64,000 nucleotides of DNA from NCBI RefSeq assembly GCF_014696065.1, contig NZ_JACJPL010000022.1, positions 124,001 through 188,000 on the forward strand, given 5' to 3'. Positions within the stretch are counted from its first letter, which is position 1; each line of letters starts with the position of its first letter. The notes under the pieces are model-generated. The model ran no database searches. It was not told the DNA's origin and was given only the letters and a program-made list of their open reading frames with translations. The position numbers and the translations under genes are program-made. This document shows, in pieces, positions 26,318 through 35,689 of the stretch. Source of the DNA: Leptolyngbya sp. FACHB-261. Lineage in GTDB: Bacteria; Cyanobacteriota; Cyanobacteriia; FACHB-261.

Positions 26318-27964
26318 ATGCTAAACCTTCAAACAGCCGAACAGAGCCAGTGCATGTTGGAGATCCGCGCCGATTCCTCGTCAAACTCAGACAAAATTCC
26401 CCCAGCTCAAACGCCCTCTGAGCCAACGCCTGCACACAAAACCCCTGAGCTACGTGACTATCAGCAGCGTGTGATCAGCGAGGTTTACGGTCATATTCAG
26501 GCAGGAACGAGGCGCATTCTGATCGTGGCTCCAACGGGATCAGGTAAAACGATCATCGCTAGCCAACTGGTGGCCTATGCCGCCAGAAGCGGCCAGCGTG
26601 TTCTATTTTTGGTCCATCGGGATGTCTTGGTGGGTCAGACCTGGGACAAGTTTCAGAAGTTTGGTCTCCAGGCAGGGTTTATCAAAAGTGGTTGGCAGGA
26701 AGACCGCAAAGCCTCTGTTCAAATTGCCTCCGTGCAAACGCTCCATCGGCGGCCTTGGTGGAAAGAATTCGACCCGGATGTTGTCTTCCTAGACGAAAGC
26801 CATCTAACCGGCTGGGTTGCGGTCATTGAGCGCATGATGGAGCAGGATTGCCCAGATGCCCTTTATTTGGGTCTCACAGCCACTCCCTGGCGGCTTAGCC
26901 GACGCGAGGGCATGGGCGATAAATTTGATGCCCTGGTCTGTGCTCCCCTCCCCTGTGAGCTAATCCAGGCGGGGCATCTCGCGCCTCTGTGCTACTACGG
27001 CTTCGATGACGATTTGGATTTGTCGGCCGTGCGCACGGTTGCCGGGGACTACTCCGAGCCTGACCTGGCAATTGCCTGCGACAAACCTGAATTGATTGAG
27101 CACATTGTGCAGCAGTGGCAGCGCCTTTGTGCTGGTCGAACCACGATCGCCTTCGCCGTCAATGTGGAGCACTCCAAGCACATTCGTGATGCGTTTTTAC
27201 GAGCGGGTATCACGGCAGAGCATGTCGATGGTACGACGCCAATTACGGAACGCACGGCTATTTACAACCGCTTGGCAACTGGGCAAACCCTGTTGCTATC
27301 CAGTTGTATGGCCCTGACTGAAGGGTTTGATGTTGGCTCGGTAAATGCAGTGGTATTGTGCCGTCCCACTCAATCGAAGGCTTTGTTTTTTCAAATGGTC
27401 GGGCGCGGTATGCGCCTCTCACCAGAGACCGGAAAAACCGATTGTTTGGTTCTCGATCAGGCTGGCAACGTCAAGCGCTTTGGCTTCATTGAAGAATTGA
27501 AAGAGATTCACTTAACCCGAGGCGGTGACGCTAGCGCCCAACCGGCTTCCACCAAAAACTGCCCGATCGATCAAGGCGGCTGCGGTGCAACCCTTTACGG
27601 CTTTCAGATCGCTTGCCCCAACTGCGGTTACGAATTCCCGCCCTCGGCTAAGGCAGAGCCAACCGAAGATTTTGTCCAGTTACTTTCCAAGGAACAGAAG
27701 AAGAAGTTGCTGTTCTATCGCAGAGTAGCCAAAGAAGCCTTTCGTAAACGTCGGATTCCCGATCACGCGGCAATTCGTTTTAAAGAACAGTTTGGTGAGT
27801 GGCCACCTAAGGAATTTCGCCAGAACGCAGTGTTTGAAAGCGGCCCATCTGATGAAAGTCAGTTAGCCTATCGCGCTTATTTACAGGAAATAGCTCAACG
27901 CGAGAGTAAAAATAGTGCCTGGATTCAGGTTTATATGGATTTTGAATTTGGCAAACTGCTGTAA
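26318..27964 (+). CDS. RadD-like superfamily II helicase with zinc ribbon
   Basis: 548 residues. A variable N-terminus (1-45) precedes the DEAD/DEAH core: Q-like motif LRDYQQRV, Walker A APTGSGKT, motif II DESH, motif III GLTATP, then the second RecA domain with HVDGTTPITERT and motif VI QMVGRGMRLS. A four-cysteine ribbon follows (NCPIDQGGCGAT ... CPNCGYEFP), then a helical C-terminal part. This order matches E. coli RadD (YejH), linked to DNA double-strand break repair; phage-type and restriction-type helicases are alternatives. No methyltransferase or nuclease gene is beside it, which argues against restriction. Confidence 0.88.
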   Translation: MLNLQTAEQSQCMLEIRADSSSNSDKIPPAQTPSEPTPAHKTPELRDYQQRVISEVYGHIQAGTRRILIVAPTGSGKTIIASQLVAYAARSGQRVLFLVHRDVLVGQTWDKFQKFGLQAGFIKSGWQEDRKASVQIASVQTLHRRPWWKEFDPDVVFLDESHLTGWVAVIERMMEQDCPDALYLGLTATPWRLSRREGMGDKFDALVCAPLPCELIQAGHLAPLCYYGFDDDLDLSAVRTVAGDYSEPDLAIACDKPELIEHIVQQWQRLCAGRTTIAFAVNVEHSKHIRDAFLRAGITAEHVDGTTPITERTAIYNRLATGQTLLLSSCMALTEGFDVGSVNAVVLCRPTQSKALFFQMVGRGMRLSPETGKTDCLVLDQAGNVKRFGFIEELKEIHLTRGGDASAQPASTKNCPIDQGGCGATLYGFQIACPNCGYEFPPSAKAEPTEDFVQLLSKEQKKKLLFYRRVAKEAFRKRRIPDHAAIRFKEQFGEWPPKEFRQNAVFESGPSDESQLAYRAYLQEIAQRESKNSAWIQVYMDFEFGKLL

Positions 27965-28236
27965 AGTTGGGAGCTAAAATCTCAGTAGCAATACAGTCAC
28001 TAGATCCAAATGAATTTCATACGGTCGAGATTTCTCTGTAGAATTTCACTAATTCAAGAAAGTAACTCTGAACTACCTCAGTGAAAATACGATTGACATT
28101 TCTCTCGACCTAAGTGAACTTGTCAAGGGCTAACCACCTTACTCCTGAGAGTGAATGCTCTGCATGATCTCTACGTACTAGGGGCAGCGAATGTGCAGTC
28201 ACGGCTCATACTTGAGGTTGCAAAATGGGGGAGACA

Positions 28237-29853
28237 ATGTCGAGCAATAATGGTCTTGCTGACAAAAATTACCTTGGTCAAAGCTATAGTTTGCACTCTA
28301 GTGACTTAAGTCATTCGGGCTCATTAGTCAACAAGTTAAGTGCCGATGCTCAATTATGGCTGCAATACAGCAATCTTTCGCGCAGTTCTTCTACCAATGC
28401 TGCACCGCTAAACTCGGCTGAGGGTAGCAACTCTGCGGCTTCTATTCAATCTGGAAGTTCACAATTTAGTAGCAATTCAAACGCTAGATTAATAGCTGCT
28501 ACTGCTCAAACTCCCGTTCAAGTTAACGTAGACTGGGGCACAGTTCAAGGCACAACTAGTCAGTTGCATTTTGGCCTCAACGCCTTCCGTGGCTTCAATC
28601 CTCAAGATGCAACTAATCCGGCTTACAACAGCAACCTGGCTTATATGAATCCCGGCATCATTCGTTACCACAATGCTGGGATGATGAACGATTCAGCTAT
28701 TAATCCTGATGGCTTAATTGACGTAGCTAATCGACGCTGGGATACGACTAAAATTACCCAGGCTCTCAGTGCCTCTCTAGGTGCCTTTACTAATCAACCA
28801 TTGAGGTTGATTAATATCCCTGATTGGCCGGCCTGGATGGATGCTAACCGCGATGGTTTTCTAGATACTAACCAGTTCGATAACTATGCAGCCTTCTGTG
28901 CCGAGCTAGTCAAGATCGTCAATCGAGACAATCAGTTCGGTGTCACTCACTGGGAAGTGACTAACGAAAAAGATGGCCAGTATTTCACCCAATTCCGCAA
29001 CAACAGTGGTTGGGGACCATTAAAAGACCCTAGCAAACCAGACCGTCTAGACGAGCTGAGCACCATTTACAACAAATGTGCTACCGCTATGCACCAGATG
29101 GATCCCACGATTAAAATCGGTGGGCCAGCGCTCTCCCGTCCAGATTTACAGCCCTTTTATTCTCGATTCATTAACGCTACTACCCAAAATTTGGATTTCT
29201 TCTCTTTCCACGCCTATGCCAGTGGCAGCCGGGATACACCAGACACTAACGTCTATGACGGTACACGCTCGATTGGTCGGTACACTAAATCGATTGTGGA
29301 TACCTTAAATCAGGCTAGCCCTAATCGCCATATTCCTGTGTTTCTTGATGAGTACAACATTAGTTGGACCTGGCAAACTCGTGATGCTCGCATGGCCGGT
29401 AACAAAGGCACTGTTTTCGATGCGCTGGCAATGGTTGAAGCCATTAACAATGGGGCTGATGCAACTCTAGCCTGGAACGAAAAGGACGAAATTTACGGCA
29501 AGACAGACAGCCGCAATGCCCTACGCCCTAGCGCCCATATGTTTCATCTATTCAACCAGTTACTCGTAGGTAATCGGGTAGCTACTACGAGCAGTGACAA
29601 TCAATCCGTAGTCGCCTTTGCCGTTAGCAACCCAACCTCGGCTCAGCACAGTTATCTGTTAATCAATCGCAGCAACCAGGTTCAACAAGTGCAAACAACA
29701 TTCCAGGGCTGGACCCCTACTGGATCAGCCCTGGCTCGATATGAAGTATCTGCTAATGGCTACAGCCAGAAAACAACTGATTGGGCTACTGTCAGCTCTA
29801 ACTCCTTCCAGTTACCGGACAACTCAGTGACCCTGCTCAGTTTTGCCTATTGA
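28237..29853 (+). CDS. GH39-like glycoside hydrolase (clan GH-A)
   Basis: 538 residues from ATG 28237 (GGGGAG just before it; an ATG at 28225 is also possible). Residues 1-~90 are Ser/Asn/Gln-rich with no classical signal peptide. The catalytic TIM barrel follows: acid/base Glu in THWEVTNEKDG and nucleophile Glu in VFLDEYNISW, the pattern of GH39 xylosidase/iduronidase-like enzymes. A beta-sandwich C-terminal part ends the protein. A DANRDGFLDTNQF segment looks like a Ca-binding loop. The substrate is probably a cell-surface polysaccharide. How it is exported, if it is, cannot be seen. Confidence 0.85.
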   Translation: MSSNNGLADKNYLGQSYSLHSSDLSHSGSLVNKLSADAQLWLQYSNLSRSSSTNAAPLNSAEGSNSAASIQSGSSQFSSNSNARLIAATAQTPVQVNVDWGTVQGTTSQLHFGLNAFRGFNPQDATNPAYNSNLAYMNPGIIRYHNAGMMNDSAINPDGLIDVANRRWDTTKITQALSASLGAFTNQPLRLINIPDWPAWMDANRDGFLDTNQFDNYAAFCAELVKIVNRDNQFGVTHWEVTNEKDGQYFTQFRNNSGWGPLKDPSKPDRLDELSTIYNKCATAMHQMDPTIKIGGPALSRPDLQPFYSRFINATTQNLDFFSFHAYASGSRDTPDTNVYDGTRSIGRYTKSIVDTLNQASPNRHIPVFLDEYNISWTWQTRDARMAGNKGTVFDALAMVEAINNGADATLAWNEKDEIYGKTDSRNALRPSAHMFHLFNQLLVGNRVATTSSDNQSVVAFAVSNPTSAQHSYLLINRSNQVQQVQTTFQGWTPTGSALARYEVSANGYSQKTTDWATVSSNSFQLPDNSVTLLSFAY

Positions 29854-29899
29854 GCTTATCTAGCTTAGTCTTCTGGAACCAGAACTAGGGTTTTTAGGT

Positions 29900-30703
29900 T
29901 CATACCTCAACCGAGTAAGCGGGTAGAGGCACCTCAGGCTGCTGACTCAACACTTTGTGGACAGTTGGCAGCCGCCACCAAGGCACTTGAGGATACTCGT
30001 GATGTTCTTCGTGGTAGCCAAAGTGGTAGCAGGTGACAAATGACCAAAAGATCGGGAAACCACTGCTCTGGGTACGGTGTTGTTGATTTTGGTATCCACC
30101 CTCGGGCTCATGGTGGGGTAAGTAGGTACCAAAGAAGAATAGTTGGACCGAGCTTAAGAGTGAGGGAACAACCCAGAACAGCGTTAAATTCAGTTCAGAA
30201 ACATGTAAAACACGACTGAAGATATTAAAAACGATCATCAAACCAAAAATCTGTGTCCAGCTCCAATATCGCTTCATGAATTGGAGGTACCAGATGACTA
30301 CGTTTTGATTTTCGCCATCATGGAAATCAGGGTCAGTCTGACTGGCTGGATGCTGATGGTGTAAACCATGCCGTTTTAGCAACTTCTCATAAGAAAAGAG
30401 GGCATAGAGCCGAACTGCTAAAGAACCTACAAACCGATTTACTGTAGAGTTTTGAGGGTAAACCCCTCCGTGCATAGCATCGTGCGCAGTTACAAATAAA
30501 CCTGTATATAAAAACGTTTGCCAGAGCATGGCAGGCCACACCCACCAGGTCTGAGCACTAGGAACATCTAACGAGAGCAAGAAGGCGAGGCTACCTGCCC
30601 AAAGTAAGATAACCGTCAGGGCGATGGTAAGACCATACGCTTTAGTTTCAGCTCTCACCGTTTGCAAACACCTGCTACTGAGAGCCTGTTCTAACTCAAC
30701 CAC
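29900..30703 (-). CDS. crtW: Beta-carotene ketolase CrtW
   Basis: Integral-membrane di-iron ketolase adding 4-keto groups to beta-carotene (echinenone, canthaxanthin) or other carotenoids. The histidine boxes are HDAMH, HGLHHQH and HFGYHEEHHEYP, with several hydrophobic helices between them; NRFVGSLAVRLYALFSYEKL and FWVVPSLLSSVQLFFFGTYL match CrtW as I recall it. 267 residues is usual. It starts at GTG 30703 with TAGGAG 5-6 nt before it. No other carotenoid gene adjoins it, as is common in cyanobacteria. It supplies ketocarotenoids for photoprotection. Confidence 0.93.
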   Translation of the reverse strand: MVELEQALSSRCLQTVRAETKAYGLTIALTVILLWAGSLAFLLSLDVPSAQTWWVWPAMLWQTFLYTGLFVTAHDAMHGGVYPQNSTVNRFVGSLAVRLYALFSYEKLLKRHGLHHQHPASQTDPDFHDGENQNVVIWYLQFMKRYWSWTQIFGLMIVFNIFSRVLHVSELNLTLFWVVPSLLSSVQLFFFGTYLPHHEPEGGYQNQQHRTQSSGFPIFWSFVTCYHFGYHEEHHEYPQVPWWRLPTVHKVLSQQPEVPLPAYSVEV

Positions 30704-30964
30704 ACCGTGACTCCTACGTAGCGTTCATTCTCAAGCAAAAAAAGCATAGAAACACAAGATTTAACACTACTCATTTTTCGAGAAGTGCTGCTTGATTAAA
30801 TCGTTCGCAGGAAAGATTCCCCAGGCTTAGCTGTATCAACGCTAACTCAGCGCTTGATCTCGGCTTCAAAATCTGGCAAAAGCTAGAGGATTAACCCTCC
30901 TTTTGTTGGACAGACTAACAGTAGCAAAGGTCGCATTCTTCAAACCCTTTTTCCAACCCACAGT

Positions 30965-31783
30965 ATGACTTCCACGGTACTGATCACAGGCGCATCTCAG
31001 GGTATTGGCAAAGCGACTGCCCTCTTGTTTGCCCGCAAGGGGTATAACCTGGTGCTAGCCGCCCGTCATGCTGACCCCTTGGCAACTGTATCACAAGAGA
31101 TAGAAGCTCTGGGTCGTGCAGCCCTGACCGTTCCCACTGATGTAACCGATCCTAATCAGGTTGCAGCCTTGGTCCAAAAGTCTCTAGACCACTATGGCTC
31201 CATAGATGTCCTGATCAACAACGCGGGTTTATACATTTCGGGTCCAGTCCATCAGTTCTCTTTAGAGGATTGGCATCGGGCTCTCGATCTCAATGTATGG
31301 GGTTACATCCATACCATTCAGGCCCTGCTGCCCCACTTTATAGAGCGAGGCAAGGGCACAATCGTTAATCTCAGTTCGATTGGTGGCAAAGTACCTGTGC
31401 CTTATCTAGTTCCCTATTGCACTAGCAAGTTTGCAGTGGCCGGGTTAACCCAATCCTTACACTCGGAGCTAGAGCCTAAAGGTATTCATGTCGCTGGTAT
31501 TTATCCAAACCTGATTAAAAGTGACTTTATGCAGCGGGCTATCTTCCGGGGCGAAGATGAACAGGATGCAAAAGATCGCCGTGAGCAACTAGAGCAGGTG
31601 CTCTCCGTGCCTGTTGTCGAAAAGCCAGAAGACGTGGCTAAGGCAATTTGGGACGCCGTTGAGAACAAGCGGGCTGAGGTTTTGGTTGGCTCTGCCAATA
31701 TGTCCAAAGCTTCTTATCAACTGTTTCCTGGCTTTATGCAATGGTTATTTAGACAAACGTTCAAGAAGCCAATCAAAGCTTAG
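30965..31783 (+). CDS. Short-chain dehydrogenase/reductase
   Basis: 272-residue classical SDR oxidoreductase, NADP-preferring by the basic residue after the first glycine motif (LAARHAD). The cofactor motif is TGASQGIG (residues 8-15), the structural motif INNAG, and the catalytic Ser-Tyr-Lys set is in LSSIGG and YCTSK. A C-terminal amphipathic segment (FPGFMQWLFRQTFKKP) could touch a membrane, as in related SDRs. It is divergent from crtW across 261 bp. Substrate unknown. A 10-bp tandem duplication covers its stop codon. Confidence 0.9.
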   Translation: MTSTVLITGASQGIGKATALLFARKGYNLVLAARHADPLATVSQEIEALGRAALTVPTDVTDPNQVAALVQKSLDHYGSIDVLINNAGLYISGPVHQFSLEDWHRALDLNVWGYIHTIQALLPHFIERGKGTIVNLSSIGGKVPVPYLVPYCTSKFAVAGLTQSLHSELEPKGIHVAGIYPNLIKSDFMQRAIFRGEDEQDAKDRREQLEQVLSVPVVEKPEDVAKAIWDAVENKRAEVLVGSANMSKASYQLFPGFMQWLFRQTFKKPIKA

Positions 31784-31794
31784 GAAAGCTTAGG
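31775..31794. repeat. Exact 10-bp tandem duplication over the SDR stop codon
   Basis: AAAGCTTAGG at 31775-31784 is repeated at 31785-31794; the stop TAG is 31781-31783 in the first copy. The first copy codes the last residues K-A. Confidence 0.8.
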
Positions 31795-31820
31795 GTAGAA
31801 GCTAGTCTTAGTCAATTAAC

Positions 31821-31850
31821 TTTAAGTAGCTCTTTAATTGGCTCTTTAAG
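31821..31850. repeat. 12-bp imperfect tandem repeat
   Basis: TTTAAGTAGCTC, TTTAATTGGCTC and TTTAAG follow each other with a 12-bp period, between the SDR stop and the terminator hairpin. Confidence 0.55.
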
Positions 31851-31861
31851 TAACAGCAAAT

Positions 31862-31903
31862 AAGCAGCTATGAATGGGCCAATACCATTTGTAGCTGCTT
31901 TCT
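31862..31903. terminator. Hairpin between convergent SDR and GNAT genes
   Basis: AAGCAGCTA (31862-31870) pairs exactly with TAGCTGCTT (31892-31900), with an inner AATGG/CCATT stem. It probably ends transcription from both sides; the T-run (TTTCT) is short. Confidence 0.65.
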
Positions 31904-31914
31904 AGTTGGTTAAT

Positions 31915-32745
31915 CTACTCTGGCTGGCTAGGTGCAACTAAAGGAACGGGAGTCGAGGCAGGTGGATAGCAGTCGAGTTGGGCAAACAACTCAGCCATGT
32001 CTTGCGAGCGGAATTCCGTTGCGTACATTTCGTAGAGGGCTCGCACTAAACTCTGCACCTCAGCTGACGTAATGGTTGATTCGTGCTCTCGGCCTACCCG
32101 ACGCACGATCAGGGAGAGGGGCCGGGGCTGAGGTCCGGTAGCATCAATTTCGGCAAAAGGTCGAAAATCAGGTTGGGCGTAGGCAATAGGCAGAGCAATC
32201 TTTTGGAAACCGGCCTTTTCGTAGGCGAGTAACCGCACTAGCCGTCCTGGATGGTCTAGATGCAGCGGTTCCATCTCCGCGACTAGGGTGATCGGCAAGG
32301 GAGGCAGCCCAGCCCTTTTCAGGCACTCGCGGGCAGTTTGCAACGGCAACGCCCGCAACCAACCGGCAATGCCGGTTCGTCGCCATTGAGGGCTGACCAG
32401 GGCATGGGAGAGATGGACCACCACTTGGTTTTCGTCAGCAATTGCCGTGTGGTCCCGCACACCTACAAATTCATCCTTCAAGCTCAACAACAGCATCTGA
32501 TAGAGCAGAGCGTAGCCCCGTCGCCGTTGCTGGGGCTGCCATTGAAAGCGAGAGCTTAGAGTTTCGCGCTGCTCCATTTCATGCTGCTGGCCAAATTCTG
32601 CCCAAAGTTGGTCATACGCCAATTCAAAGCGCGGGTTATCCGTCGACTCAAGACAATGAACAACCAGGTCCGACCAGTCCCGCGTTGTAGACTTAAGGAT
32701 ATCTCCAGGACTGAGATCACTTTTGATTAGAGTTGGGGTGAACAT
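31915..32745 (-). CDS. GNAT-like acetyltransferase
   Basis: 276 residues with a GNAT motif A (LVSPQWRRTGIAGWLRALPL) where the pyrophosphate loop is RRTGIA, and a motif B-like YEKAGFQKIA. The long N-terminal part (RFELAYDQLWAEFGQQHEME) and the C-terminal ~70 residues are not typical of small GNATs. It is divergent from the class III aminotransferase gene with only 58 bp between starts, so the two are probably co-regulated. An N-acylation step on an amino acid or polyamine would fit, but the substrate is unknown. Confidence 0.75.
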   Translation of the reverse strand: MFTPTLIKSDLSPGDILKSTTRDWSDLVVHCLESTDNPRFELAYDQLWAEFGQQHEMEQRETLSSRFQWQPQQRRRGYALLYQMLLLSLKDEFVGVRDHTAIADENQVVVHLSHALVSPQWRRTGIAGWLRALPLQTARECLKRAGLPPLPITLVAEMEPLHLDHPGRLVRLLAYEKAGFQKIALPIAYAQPDFRPFAEIDATGPQPRPLSLIVRRVGREHESTITSAEVQSLVRALYEMYATEFRSQDMAELFAQLDCYPPASTPVPLVAPSQPE

Positions 32746-32803
32746 ATCAGCAAGTCAGCTTAGCAATCACCTTAGAGAGTAGCGAAGTTGTTATTAACTC
32801 ATC

Positions 32804-34147
32804 ATGATTATTCAACCTTCTGAACAATTAAGAGAGCTAGATCAGGCATACCATCTGCATCCTTTCACCAATCATGAGGAGATGCACGCCGCTGGTACTC
32901 ACATTATTCGCTCGGCAGAAGGGCGCTTTGTGATTGACCAGGACGGTAATCGTTTGCTCGATGGTATCGCTGGTCTTTGGTGTGTCAATGTCGGTTATGG
33001 GCGTCACGAAATTGTTGAAGCGGTGACGCGGCAAATGCAGGAGCTTCCTTACTATTGCTCCTTCTTAAATTCGACTACACAACCGCCAATTTTGCTGGCC
33101 GAACGCTTAGCTCGTTTGGCCCCTGCCCGACTTAACCATACAACTTTCACCTGTTCCGGTTCAGAGGCCAATGAAACAGCGCTGAAGATCATTCGGGGCT
33201 ATTACAAGCTACAAGGTCAGTCGCAGAAATACAAAATTCTCTCTCGAACCTACGCCTATCACGGCGTTACTTTGGCGACGACTAGCATGACGGGCTTGCC
33301 TGCTTGCTACGGCCCCTTTGATCTGCCACTCCCCGGTTTCTTGCAGGTGCCTGGACCTTACCATTACGGTGCCAATACTGATTTAGATCCGGTGGCCTAT
33401 GGTCAATGGTGTGTCGAGGAGACGGCTCGCATCATCGAGCGAGAGGGAGCAGATACAATCGCGGCCCTATTTGCCGAGCCGATTCAAGGCGCGGGTGGGG
33501 TAATTGTGCCACCCGAAGGCTACCTACCAGCGCTCCGCCAACTCTGCTGGGATCACAACATTTTGTTCGTGGCGGATGAAGTGATCACAGGCTTTGGGCG
33601 TCTGGGTGATTGGTTCGCCAGCACGATTTGGGATTTGGATCCCGACCTGATGACAATGGCAAAGGGCATTACCAGTGGTTATTTGCCCTTGGGAGCCACG
33701 ATGGTTAGCGACGAAGTGGCTGAGGTACTAATTCGCAACGGCTACTTTGCCCACGGTTTTACCTACAGCGGTCATCCCACTTCCGCCGCTGCCGCCCTAG
33801 CGAACCTAGACATCCTGGAGGGGGAAGGCATTCTGCCCTGGGTGCGTGACCAGATCGGTCCTTACTTCCAGCGCCAGCTCAAAGCCTTGGCTGAACATCC
33901 TGCGGTCGGCGAGGCCAGAGGTGATGGCTTGATTGGTGCGCTGGAGGTTCTGCCACGCGGCGGCAAAGCAGCCTTGAATCCCAAAGACCCAATGGGCGTG
34001 AAGCTGTCGGTGCTGGCCCGCGAGGAAGGCGTGATTGTACGGGGCATTCGAGATTTGATCGCGCTGTCTCCGCCTCTGACGATCACAGAAACCGAAGTCG
34101 ATTTCCTGTTCACCAGCCTCAGGAAAGCTCTGGACCGTCTCTGGTAG
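32804..34147 (+). CDS. Class III (omega) aminotransferase
   Basis: PLP-dependent aminotransferase of 447 residues, of the type acting on omega-amino acids or putrescine with pyruvate as acceptor. The PLP lysine is in MAKGITSGYLPLG, the PLP-ring Asp in FVADEVITGFGRLG, and the phosphate-binding SGSEANETALK is present. The start LDQAYHLHPFTNH matches the putrescine/beta-alanine-pyruvate subgroup. It is divergent from a GNAT gene at a 58-bp spacing. The exact substrate (putrescine, GABA, beta-alanine) cannot be resolved from sequence. Confidence 0.9.
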   Translation: MIIQPSEQLRELDQAYHLHPFTNHEEMHAAGTHIIRSAEGRFVIDQDGNRLLDGIAGLWCVNVGYGRHEIVEAVTRQMQELPYYCSFLNSTTQPPILLAERLARLAPARLNHTTFTCSGSEANETALKIIRGYYKLQGQSQKYKILSRTYAYHGVTLATTSMTGLPACYGPFDLPLPGFLQVPGPYHYGANTDLDPVAYGQWCVEETARIIEREGADTIAALFAEPIQGAGGVIVPPEGYLPALRQLCWDHNILFVADEVITGFGRLGDWFASTIWDLDPDLMTMAKGITSGYLPLGATMVSDEVAEVLIRNGYFAHGFTYSGHPTSAAAALANLDILEGEGILPWVRDQIGPYFQRQLKALAEHPAVGEARGDGLIGALEVLPRGGKAALNPKDPMGVKLSVLAREEGVIVRGIRDLIALSPPLTITETEVDFLFTSLRKALDRLW

Positions 34148-34186
34148 ATCGTCTTGGGTAGACAATCTCTGCTAGACAGTCTTGGG
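34145..34186. repeat. 14-bp imperfect triple repeat starting at a stop codon
   Basis: TAGATCGTCTTGGG, TAGACAATCTCTGC and TAGACAGTCTTGGG lie head to tail at 34145, 34159 and 34173. The first three bases are the aminotransferase stop codon. Confidence 0.75.
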
Positions 34187-34323
34187 TCAACCGGTCTTAG
34201 CTAAACCTATAGACGGTACTGTAGACCCAGGTTCGCGCCGATGCCTTCTGCTGCGGGTGGGATGTAAAGCTCCCCCTGACCTCACCATGATCACAAGGGA
34301 AGGTTCACAGCAAGGGACAGGAT

Positions 34324-35277
34324 ATGAACCTGGCAGTTAGGCAGGACAACCTCGAAAGGCTTCCCGAACTGGGGTTAGTGTGCATTACGGCATCGGATCA
34401 GGTGCGATACCGCACGGTGACCCGCAAACGGCTGTTGCAGCTTAGTCCTGAGGAGCAGGAGAACACGCTGCGTAAGCTGTACACCGAGAACCTGGCTCGG
34501 CTCAATAGGGCCCTTGATTTTTGTGCTGAGCATCAGATTCGGCTGTACCGCATGACCTCGGCGCTGTTTCCTTTTGCTGATGATGCCCTAGGCGAGACCA
34601 TCCTGGCAGAGTTCAGCGACGAACTGCGGAGCACGGGCGACCGCGCTACTGCCCTAGGCATTCGCTTGGTCCTGCACCCTGACCAGTTTGTGGTGCTCAG
34701 CTCTGACCGGCCTGAGGTGATTGAGAACAGTATCAAGATTCTGGCGGCACAGGCCCGCATCCTCGATCTGTTAGGGCTGCCCCGTTCCCCTTGGGCAATG
34801 ATGGAAATCCACGGCGGCAAGTCTGGCCGTGCCGAGCGTCTGATTCAGGTGATTCGGGATCTGCCTGAGGCTATTCGTTCGCGCTTGGCCTTAGAAAACG
34901 ACGAGTATGCCTATAGCGCCACCGAGATTTTGGCCGTCTGTCAGGCTGCTGAGGTCCCGATGGTGTTCGACGCCCACCACCACGTCATCCACGAACAGCT
35001 GCTCAGCTACGAAGACCCCAGTGTCAGCGAGATACTGCTGGCCGCCCGCGATACCTGGCCGGTTCCCGAGTGGCAGCTGGTGCATATCTCTAATGGCAGC
35101 GATTCCTTCAATGACCAGCGCCACAGTGATTTGATTACGGTCATGCCTAGCGCCTACCGTCATGCGCCCTGGATTGAAATAGAAGCCAAGCTTAAAGAGC
35201 AGGCGATCGAGAAACTCCGTACAGACTGGTTGCCTACACTAAGCACCCCTTACGCAGTGAACGCAGCTCAGCAGTAG
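34324..35277 (+). CDS. uvsE: UV damage endonuclease (UVDE/UvsE)
   Basis: Metal-dependent endonuclease of 317 residues that nicks DNA 5' to UV photoproducts, giving a photolyase-independent repair route. The TIM-barrel metal ligands are visible in LHPDQFVVLS, MEIHGGKSG, ALENDEYAY, FDAHHHVIHE and VHISNGSD. The N-terminal ELGLVCITASDQVRYRT is typical of the family. The next gene is convergent, so it is probably monocistronic. Family assignment is strong; in vivo damage range is not readable. Confidence 0.93.
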   Translation: MNLAVRQDNLERLPELGLVCITASDQVRYRTVTRKRLLQLSPEEQENTLRKLYTENLARLNRALDFCAEHQIRLYRMTSALFPFADDALGETILAEFSDELRSTGDRATALGIRLVLHPDQFVVLSSDRPEVIENSIKILAAQARILDLLGLPRSPWAMMEIHGGKSGRAERLIQVIRDLPEAIRSRLALENDEYAYSATEILAVCQAAEVPMVFDAHHHVIHEQLLSYEDPSVSEILLAARDTWPVPEWQLVHISNGSDSFNDQRHSDLITVMPSAYRHAPWIEIEAKLKEQAIEKLRTDWLPTLSTPYAVNAAQQ

Positions 35278-35689
35278 CCCGATAACACAAATTGAGCTAA
35301 TTGCAATAGCCTCTTTAAAGTATCAATTTCTGTTAACGACTAATGCAACAGCTAAGGAGTTTGCTAATCTAAGGGTGGGCACAAAGTTAACTCGGTTTCA
35401 GGACAGTGCCCGCTCTCCTGAACCACTCGCAGCTTAGACTTGTAGAGCCTAATACCTCAGCAGTAGAGTGCCTAAAAAGTTGAATCCTTGCTAGTTAGGC
35501 TTATGGATTTAGCTACAGCACTAAAGCTACCAGGTTACTGGACTTAGAGGATGAAAGTTAAGGTTCTAGACTCAACGCTGTGGGCGTCTGATTGTCCAAA
35601 ACTATAAGTAACCAGTTCTTGATTTCACCAACCCTATAAACCCGGTAGCCTTCTACCGGGTTTAGGCTCTTAGGCAGATTTTGGACTAT
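35278..35689. other. Intergenic region between convergent uvsE and GH38 genes
   Basis: 412 bp with no credible ORF. An inverted repeat GGTTTCAGGA / TCCTGAACC (35394-35424, one bulged T) could end uvsE. A perfect hairpin lies at 35638-35663. The rest is AT-rich and I recognise nothing else in it. Confidence 0.45.
35638..35663. terminator. Perfect hairpin downstream of the GH38 gene
   Basis: AAACCCGGTAG pairs exactly with CTACCGGGTTT around CCTT. It lies 26 bp past the mannosidase stop and can act on either strand, with short T-runs both ways. Confidence 0.75.
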
